Positions 1-10,663 of a stretch of DNA of 59,540 nucleotides are shown here, in pieces. Each line of letters starts with the position of its first letter. Within the stretch, counting starts at the first letter, position 1. The stretch covers positions 1 through 59,540 of the forward strand of contig JAKSYS010000377.1 in assembly GCA_022925895.1 (NCBI GenBank), given 5' to 3'. The stretch comes from Fragilaria crotonensis (taxonomy: Eukaryota; Bacillariophyta; Fragilariophyceae; Fragilariales; Fragilariaceae). Below the pieces are notes generated by a model. That model was not told the origin of the DNA. It made no database searches and saw nothing but the letters and a program-made list of their open reading frames with translations. The translations under genes and the position numbers were made by a program.

Positions 1-315
1 GCTTACAGCTAACTGTCCGTAGTGCTTGTACTGGAGTACGAGTACTGAGTAGTAGTCTACTAAAGTGCTGTTTCGAGGTGATGAGCGGCAGCGAAGCCCA
101 CCGAACTGTTGGCCCGACGCCAGATGGGTATTGGGTATCCTTGCGTGTCTCCGTCTCCTTGACAGTCCCAGGTTGGGCGGACTGGGAAGACGGCACCAGC
201 ACACAGCGAATCGCAAACCACAGCACCACTTGTCATTTTAAAACCAAGTAAAGCTGCATCTATTCCATACATCAACTACCACAACAATATCAACAACATT
301 AGCAATATCGGCATT
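1..315. other. Upstream region of RAD23, no gene
   Basis: I see no coding signal here. The first 60 bases hold a cluster of GTAC and AGTACT words, one of many such islands in the intergenic DNA of this window. The stretch just before 316 is A- and C-rich (CAACAA-type words) and looks like a 5' untranslated region. No convincing TATA box was found. Confidence 0.4.
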
Positions 316-1892
316 ATGAAAATCATTGTGAAAACGCTCAAGGGTGAAAAGTTTTCGATTGATGTGGAAGCGTCTGCGACGGTGGAAACGATCAAGCAAA
401 TTATTGTACGTTTCAGAGGTACCATCTGTTTATTGTTTGTTTTGTGTATCACTGGCTACTCTGCATCTATTAGTAGTGGTATGGTCTTGCTTCATGCACA
501 CGCATGAAGAATTGACTACGATTGCATTGTTTGGATGATGGTTTGTGCTTGGTTGTGTAAACAGTGCACGATGTAAATTGGCAGGCACTAATTCTCCTTG
601 CACAGGAAACCACCAAGGCAGACATGCCAGCATCCAGCATGAAATTGATTCATTCAGGAAAAGTGTTGAAAGATTCCGATTCTGTAGAAACTTGTGGCAT
701 TAAAGAGAATGATTTCCTTGTCGTCATGGTCACGAAACCCAAGAAAGTCGCCGCTCCCGCGGCCGCACCTGCTGCATCAGCCCCCGAACCCGTCCCCGCT
801 CCAGCACCTCAACCAGCTACTCCCGTCGCTTCCGTTCCTGCTGCCGAAGCCAATCCGCCACCTGCTGACGTCCCAGCGCCACCTGCACCCGAGGCTGCAG
901 CAGCAGCAGTGGATTCGACCACTGCAGAAACACCACCACCACCACCAGCCGATGTTGCTACCGAAGGCACTCAAGACGATCTGTTCGCAACTCCCGACAT
1001 GGTCGCCAATCTTACAGCTCTCGGATTCCCAGAAACAGAAGTTCGTCATTGTTTGCGTGCCGCGAGAGGCAATCCCGATGTTGCTGTGGAATTCTTGACC
1101 AATGGCATTCCTGCGTTCCTGACCGGCGGACAGGAAGATGGCACGGATGCAACCACTTCGTCTTCGGCTCCTGCCTTGCAGGCATTGCGCAATCATCCGC
1201 AATTTAACGATTTACGCCGATTGGTGCAGTCCAATCCTGCCATGTTGCAGCAAGTTCTGACTCAAATTGGACAACAACAGCCAGATTTGTTGCGGGAAAT
1301 TAATGCCAATCAAGCTGCCTTTTTGGAACTCATGAATGAACCCATCGTTGCGACATCAACAACAACAACATCTACTTCAGCATCACCACAACAGGACCAA
1401 CGTTCCACATCTGCCACATCGTCGGATTCGACATCTCGGTCGGGCGGAGCTGCGGCTCTGGCTGGCGCTGATCCGGTCCAAATGGCACAAATGATGCAAA
1501 ATATGGATCCAGGACAATTGCAAATGATGGCCACCATGATGGGTCTGAGTCCCGAACAAGTACAAGCGGTTGGCCGCATGATTGGACAGCTGCCACCCGA
1601 TCAACTCCAAGAATATATGGCAAGCCATGGAGGGAGCGGCGACGGAGGATCGGCACCGCCGGGACAACACGTTTTGAGATTGACGGAAGAAGAAATGGCA
1701 GCTGTCGACCGATTGACGGAAATGGGGTTCGACCGGTCGGAGGCAGCGCAAGCATTCTTGGCGTGCGATAAGAATGAAGCTATGGCAGCCAATTTGCTCA
1801 TGGATGGAGGATTTGGATTCGGAGGGATGGACGAGGACGACGATGATGTTATGGGAGGAGCTGGTGATGACGATGATGACATGTATTCGTAA
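316..1892 (+). CDS. RAD23: RAD23-family ubiquitin receptor (UBL-UBA-XPCB-UBA)
   Basis: RAD23 proteins carry ubiquitinated clients to the proteasome and stabilise XPC/Rad4 in nucleotide excision repair, in nucleus and cytosol. One intron (406-605, GT-AG, phase 0) splits the ubiquitin-like domain; exon 1 ends after IKQII and exon 2 resumes at ETTKADMP. The spliced product is about 458 residues. In order: UBL about 1-77, ending in the family-typical VVMVTKPKK; a Pro/Ala-rich linker; UBA1 about 157-199; an XPC-binding (STI1-type) domain about 219-277 with NHPQFNDLRRLVQSNP; a Met/Gln-rich segment about 315-369; UBA2 about 387-434 (MGFDRSEAAQAF); and an acidic Asp-rich tail. The ATG at 316 gives a perfect UBL start. 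The frame is intact. The Met/Gln-rich segment before UBA2 is additional to the usual layout. Family assignment is firm. Confidence 0.93.
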
Positions 1893-2700
1893 GAAAGTGA
1901 GAGATCGATAATATAGTAACGCAAACGAGAAAACAGTGAAAGGGAAAAGATGCGAACAGGATGCAGTCCTATTCATACTCACGATTAGCTACATAGAGAT
2001 GCACGTTACTTATTCCTACACACGCACGTAAACTCGATAATTCGACCAAGATGAGACGCGTTACTGAGTGTATTTGGTGTTATATTTCATCCAACACCAT
2101 GTTACGCGTGTGGAAAGAAGCAGCACCAAGGAGGCGCAAACTAGTAGTACTTTCGTGGTGTGGAACCAAGTCCTTGTTCGGGAAAAGCAGCACAGGTACG
2201 CGCATTCAATGCATACCTTTGTTGTCGAAAGCTCCTCACTGTGTTGTCGAACCGTTTGGGAATACGAATGCATGGTCGAGCCATAACTGCGTCATTTACA
2301 TCAAGGGCCATTTGTGAGCATTTTCCAAGGCCTCCATTAGTTCGTACAAAATCCAACAAATCCACCAAGGCTGCCAGGCAATAACATTACAAGGGACATC
2401 AAAAAGCGGTAGCCGAAGAAGAATACTGGAATCGAGTTGTTCTACGCTTAATGCTGTCGGCGTCGTCTGAGCTTTGTGGCACAGCAGAAAGTTTTGTCAT
2501 TACATTCGATCTTGGTGGATAGCGTGCGGAACCAACTAGAACACCTTTCATAGGACTGTTAAACACGAGCTCACGATTACTTACGACATAAGCCCTTCAC
2601 AGTGTGGATGAGAAATATGAAGATAGTGGACGATGGACATGCATGGTACCCCGACAGCTTTCGAGTACAACGACGAACTTCTAATGTGACTCTCAATTAC
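1893..2700. other. Intergenic, nothing recognised
   Basis: Several short open frames of 60-90 codons overlap on both strands, but none shows a recognisable domain or consistent codon structure. I see no repeat or inverted end here. It contains the RAD23 3' untranslated region. Confidence 0.35.
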
Positions 2701-4400
2701 TTAATCCACAACACAATGGCTCTTCGAACAAAATAGATCTGGCCGTTGCCTCACCATGAAATAAATAACATCAACTGGACTCTGATTGGTCATCATGGTC
2801 GTTACCAGTCGTAGGACCATTGAGGCAACTTGATTGCCTGTTGTCGCCGCCATATTCACATGGTGATAAATATACTGTGGCAGTAAGCGCACATCCACAA
2901 GTCTTCCCAATCCACGTGTCAAATAGATATTCCGCATCACGAGACTCTGCAGTTCCTTTGGACATGGTAGTCGTTGTCTATCATGGTCACCTTGCTGTCC
3001 ACCGTACGACTTCTTGGCGGGCAGCGAGACTCGACATTCCTTTCAGTTGTTGTTGTGGCTTTACCAGTATGGAGCGAAATTTCCATCAAAGAACGATTGT
3101 GCTGAACCAATTGAAGAAACGTATTTTGCCAATTCTTTTTCATATTGCCGTAATGGTCATTCTTTATCGTCCTCACGTCTTCATGCTCAAAGTCAAGCGA
3201 TAACAAATGCAATCGTCGGATAGAACACTGCTCTCGCTTCAAATATGCTCCCAGCGCTTCCATATCGTCACTGGTAGCCGTCATCTTGCCTAAAATGACA
3301 GTCTGCAGTTTACAATTTTCCAACAACGAGTCATGCATACTCTCTGAATCCCACCTATCTCATGACAGTTTCTGTCGTCGTGGTTGTACACATCAACACC
3401 AAAGAGTTGTGTAAGGACGTGCTTCAAATACATGTGTTGATTTCCATGTTGGGATTAGTACCACAGTTGTCAAGTTTGGTGCGAGAAATGTCAAGCGTGG
3501 TGTTGTTTCGTCGTTGTCGACGCGACCTTGTCGTCATTTTGGTCGCATGTCAAGGACCCTCGCAAATCCAATGATTCCAATCGTGGCAATAACAATGTCG
3601 ACGAAATGGAGTATTTGTACTCCAGTTCTTGTTCTCAGGAAGTGTTGTAGTACTCTGACAAGAACGAGCTCTACTTGCTCCTCCTTCGACGTCCATGGCT
3701 GCCTCTGCAGTTGTTGTACATCTTCATCATCATGACGACAATGACGAGAATCATGACTTCCCAAGAGCAGATTGTGGATTTAGGTCCACCGGCCCAGAGA
3801 TGGCATGAAAAGTGTTGCAATGTTCCCGAACACGAACGAATCAAATCCTGATACAAGGAATCCGGCCAATGACAACTGGTCAAGGTCAAGTGAGTCAAAC
3901 GTTGAAAGGATGCACCAAAATGTGTACGGTGATGGTTGTTGTTGTTGTTCTCATGCATTAATTGTTCTTGTCGTGTGGTTGACATGGACGACATGAATGA
4001 CGCCATTGTTGCCATGGAACAATATGAGTTGGCAATAATCAATGTTTCCACGTTGGATGATTGCAACCATAATGATTGTTGACGTTAGCCTTGTCATTGT
4101 CTTGGTCATGATCCCACCGTACAAGACTTGAAGCAATTGGTCATGATAGAGTTCCAACAAAATAATTGTGGTGCCACAGCCTCGTCTTGTTGTTCGTGTC
4201 TTCGACGACAAGCATGATGATTGCGCAATACGCCGATAATTGCGGGTGTTGTCACATTGGTAAAGGCAAATACTTGTCGTCGTTGAATCTGACGATTCGA
4301 TGCAGTTGCAGATGGTGTTGCAATAGGTATCTTCGCCGCGAAAGGATGATTTGTCATTTTTCCTTCTTGCATCATGACCATTACTGTTAGAACAACCACT
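2701..4400 (-). pseudogene. Decayed leucine-rich-repeat protein of a diatom family
   Basis: Minus-strand fragments in several frames share an LRR rhythm. One (4066-3780) reads LTHLTLTSCHW followed by LIRSCSGTLQHFSC. A short one near 3500 contains TTLDISRTKLDN. A third (3338-2940) has NCKLQTVILGKM and CSIRRLHLLSLDF. The last (2940-2701) reads IYLTRGLGRLV, then VDVIYFMVRQRPDLF, which resembles the C-terminal end of a large class of LRR proteins I know from pennate diatoms. Frames change at least four times and stops intervene without good splice signals, so I call it a pseudogene. Function is unknown; LRRs usually bind proteins. The N-terminal limit is uncertain: Asn-rich minus-strand sequence from 4812 to 4387 may belong to it. 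A multi-intron live gene is possible but less likely. Confidence 0.45.
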
Positions 4401-4812
4401 CTACTCGGGTACCATCAGCATCATCATCAGCAGTCGTCGTTGTTGTGATGGTGATGGTGATTGTTTGTGCTGACATCCTCGAATTTCCAATTGATAACGG
4501 CATTGTCACTTGTGTGTCAAGAAAGTGTTTGAGACGAAACAGTTCTCGACTGTTGCTCATGTCCATGGATCGTAGTAGCTTTGCATTCTTCCTGTTCTGC
4601 TTCTTGTCCTTATTACGATTGTTGTTGTTGTTGTTCCGTTTCGATCTTGTTGTTGTGGCAACAGGCATGCCAACGTGACGTCGTTTCAAAATGATACTCT
4701 TGTCATTGCAAACATGCAACGTAGAATGACGACAATCATCATCATTATCATTGTAGTGACCGGTCATGATGACTTGGTCCCGATGTACACTGGAAACAAC
4801 AAACAACAACAA

Positions 4813-5462
4813 TAAACAATCTATATAAAGTCAACAGCCCGACAATTCTTCGTTTTGTCTCGTTGTGTTTTGCTTTTGCGCGCGCTCGTGTCGAATAACT
4901 GCGAGATACTGTGATTTAAAACAGTAAGTGGTAGGTATCATACAAGTCAAAGGAGTGCTTAGATCTGATAGGACGAACACGACCGAGAATTGAAAAACTA
5001 TGATGTCATGATGATCCTTCCTGAAACTCCACAAAATGAGACAAGAGTCCTCCCCAGCAGGCACGCGTACAGAGTTCTAGTTTCTTGTTTCGTTGTATGA
5101 TAGTTTTGGGCCAATGATCCCGACGCGGGACAAGTTCAAGATTGGAATACTTTTTTCAAATGAAAAAGGAAAGGGGTGGCAGACACGCACACACCACACA
5201 CGTCATACTATCCGCTATTCATCGCACACATCTTCCGAATGTCGAAATGCAGTGCGACTATCCACCCTTTCAATGCTGCTCATCAAGAAGGTTGAATCCA
5301 TTGTTCATGCAAAATGTTCCATATGACGAACATGAGGGGGTCTGATGAGAAAACCATGATCCTCATGACTCATGACATTTCATGTTCTAGTACGGTCATC
5401 AACTCCTGTACATCTCGTGGTCAATCATTCGAACATTCGAGATCCGAGCTTGTGAATTGTTC
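4813..5462. other. Intergenic, nothing recognised
   Basis: Only short open frames without recognisable features occur here. It ends at the target-site duplication of the transposon that starts at 5466. Confidence 0.3.
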
Positions 5463-6638
5463 TGAGGCCCACCCTTACGGTAACGAAAAGTTGAGATGAA
5501 AAACTGACCCCCCAACTTTTTTTTTCATGTTCACCGGCCTTATGGATGAAAAGTTGCATGAAAAACCAAGTTGGACCGATCTCAACTTTTCATCGAAAAG
5601 TTGGTGGTAAAAGTTGGGGCCCAACTTTATCAGCAACTTTCGATGAAAAGTTGAGAGCATCGAGTCGAGTGAATCATAAAGTGGAACAACACCAGCGAAC
5701 AACGACGACCCCGGCACCAGACGTCGCGAGTCGCGAGTCGCGACGACGACATTAGCGACGGCATGTCGTCGTCGTCGACGTCAACGAGCAACACTGACGA
5801 CGACAGTGTCACTGACCTCGCGGCGATGACGACGAACGACGACGGCGACTAGAGACGCTAGCGACGACGAGGAGGCGACACGAAACCTCGCCACGACAAC
5901 AAGCGAAAGCGGCGACACTAGATGTTACCAACGCGGACGAGCGACACTCGCAACGACGAAGACGGCGACTAGAGGGCGACCATGACGAGGACAACGGCAC
6001 TATGATAGACCTGGCGACGACGACGACGACACTAACAACGACAAGGCGACAGTGGACGTTGTCGACGACGACACAAGCGACGCTCGCGACGTCAACACTA
6101 AATCTCGCGACGACGACGACACAAGCGACACGAAACCTCGCGACGACGGCATCACTTGACGTCGTCGTCGACACTAGCGACCCTACTTTGCGACACTAGC
6201 TAGACGCCAGCGGCCATGATGGCGACGCTTTCCGAGAACTGCTTCCTCAAATGTTACCATGTATGGTATTAGCTTATATTTGTTCTAAAACTAAGGATCT
6301 ACTACGTCTACTCTAGCTAATCCTAAAAAACAACTATCGCATGCATTATTGCCACTCTCGTCGTCGTCGTCGTTCTCAAGATAAGTATGGAGGGTAACAA
6401 ATGCGGGAGGGGGCTGCATTCCCTGCAGTCATCAATAACGGTGTGCGGTGGAATTGCCTGAAAGAATACTGGAGTACTCCGAGTATGGAATAAAATGCGA
6501 CACTAGGATAAAGAATGACCCGGAAAACACAACTTTATTTGTATTCACGATAAGGCCGGGGAAACGACATTTTCTAAAACAAAAGTTGGGGGGTCAGTTT
6601 TTCATCGCAACTTTTCGCTACCGTAAGGGTGGGCCTGA
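5463..6638. mobile_element. Non-autonomous DNA transposon with 55-bp TIRs and TGA duplication
   Basis: The two ends, 5466-5520 and 6581-6635, are inverted copies that I read as matching at 53 of 55 positions. They begin GGCCCACCCTTACGGTA and run through a GATGAAAAACTGACCCCCCAA-type stretch. Each end is flanked by TGA (5463-5465 and 6636-6638), a likely 3-bp target-site duplication. A 3-bp duplication with GGC-starting ends fits PIF/Harbinger best, by inference. The 1170-bp body has no transposase. It holds further AAAAGTTG/CAACTTTT inverted motifs (5550-5655) and a long GAC/CGA-rich simple-repeat block (about 5690-6200). The near-perfect ends imply a fairly recent insertion. Confidence 0.8.
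5690..6200. repeat. GAC/CGA-rich simple-repeat block inside the transposon
   Basis: About 500 bases are dominated by CGACGACGA, GCGACACTAGC and related words in imperfect array. Open frames across it on either strand are runs of Val/Ser/Arg or Thr/Asp typical of translated trinucleotide repeats, so I do not treat them as genes. It lies wholly within the 5466-6635 transposon. Confidence 0.75.
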
Positions 6639-7190
6639 GTGTCTTGTTTGAAAAAATGAGTCTTGTTGCGACCTGAAGAATGGGATTGTGTTCGCCTCAT
6701 GACATTTGATAGGCACCTAGTCGGTTTTCAGTTTTGTATACATACACGTTCTCAGCATAGTGTAGATCATGATCTCGTTTACTTGCTTATACACGATGAT
6801 ATATAAAAATATTAATATATGTATATGTACCCCAACAGCGTTTTCCAGTTACTTCACTACTGGTACATACTACATACTATTGTACTACTGCCTCGTGTTC
6901 TACCGGTTGTACTGGTACGGGGTACCGTTCGATGAGAAGCCTCTGAGTCGACTGTCACTCGTGACTCGTTGACACGTCTGACGAATCCACCCTCCCACCC
7001 TATCGTTGGCCATCAGATTCATGGTGATTGTTTCCGCCACAACAGTATTGTACAACAGTACCAACAGAGCATTCCCAGGTAAGGTACGTATACTTGTAGG
7101 TGCCAAACCATCACAACACCGCAACCCGCAACCCTGCATGTTGCGCAGTAAATAGAGTGTGAGATCAAGATTAGGTTTCTTTGTGTGCCG
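6639..7190. other. Intergenic with GTAC-rich island
   Basis: No gene is seen. The part around 6845-6960 is rich in GTAC, GGTACC and TACTAC words. The last 150 bases precede the ATG at 7191 and probably include a promoter, but no defined element could be named. Confidence 0.3.
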
Positions 7191-8386
7191 ATGAGATTGC
7201 GACCACAGAAAATGATGCTACGGGTGTTGCTCCACGTAGCATTCCTTGCTACCGTTACATCATTTCGATTTCGTCCATTGCAACATTCGTTGCAGCAAGC
7301 AGGCACCACGACAACAACGACAACAATGGCAGTATCCTTGGTAACATTACATACATTACGTACCATTGAAATTCGGGGTGGAGATCTTGTCCTTGATGAC
7401 GATGATAACGATGACTATGACGATGAGGAAGTGGATGAAGACGAAGACGGTGACGACGAGGATCTCCCGAAAAGGCGTCCTCCAACAACGAATCGACCAA
7501 TACGAAATTCTCCTCCCAACAACAACATGATGATGAACAGGAAAAAGAAAAAAACCATCTAAATCGTTATCAATCGCATCGTCGATCGCCCGTACAACTG
7601 TGGATTGGACGAGTCGTGCGGCATGGAGCACCCTCAAGGGTACGGGAGCGGCTGCTGTACAACTCGCATCACCTGCCCATCGACGACCCATATCCATAAG
7701 GGAACTATCGGGACGATGGAGACTGGATCAGTGCCTATGGAGTCGCAGCAGCAGTGGGAGTAATATTCTGTGTGCGGCCAATGTAGAATTGACTCCGCAA
7801 GGACAAGTACTTGTCGTACTATTGCAAGATCCAGAACAACAACAACAATCCGATTCTGCGTCGGCATCACCACCATCACCATCATCATCAACAACAACAA
7901 CATTGACTACCACATACGTGTTTCATTCTCACCCTTGGCCAAAATCATGTCGTTTGGAATTCCAAGCACGAGCCTTTCAGGGACCTCGCGATGTGCATCC
8001 CATCTTGGTCCATTACCAAGGGAGTGTCCGTCGCAAGGTTGCCGATCCGAGCGTCCTCAAGATTGTGGGACACATGTATCAAGTCGTACGACCACCACGA
8101 AATGGGAAAACCTGCAAAATTGGGGAAACGCATTGGGACGTTTGTGGCGCGGCGGAGGTTGAGTAAAAGGACAGAACGAACTGGTGCCGAGACGTCGTCA
8201 TCACGACGTCGAAGACAAGCCGCAGATCTAGATGATGACGACGATACTGAAAACGACTCGGATGAAGGGGCTGGCGACCTTGGCGACGAAGAACAAGACA
8301 GTAATGATGAGACGGATGTCCGTGATGAAGACTCGGATGACCATTATGAAGTGGATGACGATAGTGATTACGACGAGGCAGAGTAA
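7191..8386 (+). CDS. Unknown protein with signal peptide and acidic tail, two frameshifts
   Basis: I do not recognise this family. The ATG at 7191 begins a signal-peptide-like N-terminus (MLRVLLHVAFLATVTSF). The A-T-V-T-S-F junction resembles the diatom ASAF plastid-entry motif, so the product is secreted or plastid-targeted. An Asp/Glu-rich stretch follows. The reading then shifts by one base in an A-run near 7550, continues as LSGRWRLDQCLWSR and FHSHPWPKSCRLEFQAR, and shifts again near 8105 (also beside A-runs) into a basic stretch and a very acidic tail ending DSDYDEAE. Across the shifts the frames join into one sensible protein of roughly 400 residues. Both breaks fall in homopolymers, so consensus errors are plausible. 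LSGRWRL hints weakly at a small beta-barrel domain, which is speculation. Confidence 0.55.
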
Positions 8387-8415
8387 TAAATCGTTTGTTA
8401 AGCGCGAGCTCGTTT

Positions 8416-9504
8416 TCATTTCTTAGCTCCATACTGCTTTGTCCACAATCGACCATCTACCAGTTTGTATGATCCCTTCATACGACCGCCCTTGTCATCG
8501 TAATCCACAAAGACAGGCCGTCCCAAAACGGAAAGCCCAAATGGTTTGGACGCCTTCTCGACTGCGCCCTGTGCACCCTCGGGATTCTTGTACTCGACGT
8601 ATGCAAATCCCTTGGACTGTGTCGTATTGTTGGAATGCCGTGCAATCCGAATTCCACCGTCCAGAATCTTGCCACAAACTTGAAACGACTGCAATATATC
8701 GTCTTCAGTCGCGTGGTACGGCAAATTCTTGACGAACACAACCCGACATGATCCGCTATTGGTCGTTGGTGGCGCACTACCGGTAGTTGATGTCGTCACA
8801 TCTGACGAAGCGTTGATCGTCGGCACAAGTTTGGGTGCCTTGGCCGGAACAATCGTGAGATATCTCTTCCCCATGGTTTCTCCATGACTCGCCAGTGCTT
8901 TTTCTCGAGATTTCGTGAATACCACATGTCCATAACCTCGAAGTCGACCCGTATCGTGCCACGTTGCGAGACGCAGTTCTTCAACATCATTATCATCGTC
9001 ATCTGCCTTGATACGAGTTGCAAACCAATCACGTACATCTGATTCTGTAGCATCAAAAGGAAGGCCCTCCACATATACGGTGCGATCTAGGGAAGCAACT
9101 TTGGAATCATGAGCTTCAGCAAGAATGGGTTTGGATGATGATGACGTTGCATCATTGGCAGAATCGGATTTGGATTTGCGCTTCCTCTTTCTCTTGCGTT
9201 TTGATCTTGTCGTTGGATCATCGTCGTTGTCGTCATCATCGTCTGCGTCACTGTGAATGTCCTTGTTCGTTTCGATCACTGCTGTAACTTCCTTTTCGTC
9301 ATCGACGAGGTGTACGTTTTTGGTTTCATCAAGCTCAATGCCATTATTGTCGTTTTTGACTTTGTTGTCGTCGCCGTTGTCTTCATCAATGCCATCACGC
9401 TTGGAATTGCTTGTACGCTTGCGCTTCTTCTTCTTGACCTTCTTGTCTGTCTTCTCGTCAATAGCACCATTCGTCAAGGTCGTTTCGTCTTGAATCGCCT
9501 TCAT
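8416..9504 (-). CDS. Two-RRM RNA-binding protein, nucleolin-like
   Basis: An intact 362-residue frame. The N-terminal 135 residues are alternately Lys/Arg-rich (KKVKKKKRKR, KRKRKRKRKS) and Asp-rich, as in nucleolar proteins. Two RNA-recognition motifs follow. RRM1, about 140-225, has RNP2-like VYVEGLPF and RNP1-like LRGYGHVVF. RRM2, about 250-335, has VFVKNLPY and SKGFAYVEY. The tail contains GGRMKGSYKLVDGRLW. This layout matches nucleolin/Nsr1-type proteins that act in pre-rRNA processing; the exact role is inferred. It is convergent with the 7191-8386 gene, with only about 30 bases between the stops. The ATG at 9504 is the first in frame. No intron is needed. Confidence 0.8.
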   Translation of the reverse strand: MKAIQDETTLTNGAIDEKTDKKVKKKKRKRTSNSKRDGIDEDNGDDNKVKNDNNGIELDETKNVHLVDDEKEVTAVIETNKDIHSDADDDDDNDDDPTTRSKRKRKRKRKSKSDSANDATSSSSKPILAEAHDSKVASLDRTVYVEGLPFDATESDVRDWFATRIKADDDDNDVEELRLATWHDTGRLRGYGHVVFTKSREKALASHGETMGKRYLTIVPAKAPKLVPTINASSDVTTSTTGSAPPTTNSGSCRVVFVKNLPYHATEDDILQSFQVCGKILDGGIRIARHSNNTTQSKGFAYVEYKNPEGAQGAVEKASKPFGLSVLGRPVFVDYDDKGGRMKGSYKLVDGRLWTKQYGAKK

Positions 9505-10660
9505 TTGGTAGTGAGTACTTTATGCAACAAGAGCTACTATGACCGAAGAGCACAGTGGAGCCAATTCGAAAATACTTTCTCAACCTTTGCAAAGTTGCAA
9601 AGGACCGTAACTTGTTCACCACTCCTGCAAACGTTGCGAAAACTGAGATGCGAAAAGCATATGAAAAATCAGTCAACCTGAAACCCTCGGGATTTGACTC
9701 CAAGGCGAGATTTGACTGGTCGGGAGACGGGATGCGAATGTTGTGCTGCGGGCTGCAGAGCATACACAGTACGTGGTACTCAGTACCAGTTTCAGTGCGT
9801 CGTACTACAGTACCACAGAAAAAGTGCCTGGAGCCGTTATTTTAACCCCGTTGTGGACTAAAGATATCTTGCTCAAAAATGCTTTGATTTCAAGTCTTTT
9901 TGCTTACAAATTGTGTTCAATGTTCTTGACTATCCAGTGCATTAATCATTCTTGTACTGAACCAAGAATTGACAAAGTTTTTGAAGTTGCGAAGCTCATT
10001 TTTGCATTTATCGGCTCCAGGCACTTCATTTAAATGTATATGTACCTGAAGACATTTTTTAGGCATCGGTTGAGATTTTTCACCCCTTTCGACTATGATT
10101 TCTTGTACTAGTTTTTTACTGCTACAGAGTTTTTCCCTATTGGTGGTACGCGATCAATGAGGTGAAAACCCGAAGGGGTGAAAAATTGCCAACCCTCAAC
10201 ATGCAGTTGCATTCACAACCCCAGTTTACTAATCGGTTCGTAACATATATCAGAGATCAACTCGGCTGTACTAATTTCCATTGAATTCTTGAAATTGGGA
10301 TCCGATTAACTGTCACCTATTTTTCGTCATCGTACGACACGTTACTTAAGGACCTTGTAGAAAATTTAGCTACAAGTGGAAGCTGTTCAAGATGGGAATT
10401 TTGTTTCCTTTCCTCGACTTATTATCTCAATCAATTCACCACGCCTGCCCTCCCTGCTCTGAATTTGAATTTGAATTCATGCACATATTCACGCACATAA
10501 ATCTGATTTAAAATAAGAATAACTTGACATTTTTTCACCATACTGCAGCACCATTCCATTCATTGTTCCCTTTGTTGCCATCGTGCTGTCATCACATTCT
10601 CCTCCTCATAGTGCTTGTCTCACTTTTAAGAAGATTACTTTCATCCCACTCCTATTGTAT
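9505..10660. other. Intergenic; imperfect inverted repeat near 10.1 kb
   Basis: No gene is supported. GTAC words cluster at 9765-9830. An imperfect inverted repeat lies at about 10067-10091 (GGTTGAGATTTTTCACCCC) and 10171-10195. It may be a small hairpin element of about 125 bp, but I could not identify a target-site duplication. Confidence 0.35.
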
Positions 10661-10663
10661 TGA

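Noticed and set aside
1310-1982. Antisense open frames of up to 199 codons over RAD23
   Set aside because: They overlap an intact, domain-rich sense gene and show only its mirrored composition.
5809-6174. Long minus-strand open frame rich in Val, Ser and Arg
   Set aside because: It is translated GAC/CGA simple repeat inside a transposon; composition is not that of a real protein.
9555-9845. 96-codon plus-strand frame after the RRM gene
   Set aside because: No ATG start at that position, no domain, and it runs into a GTAC-rich island.
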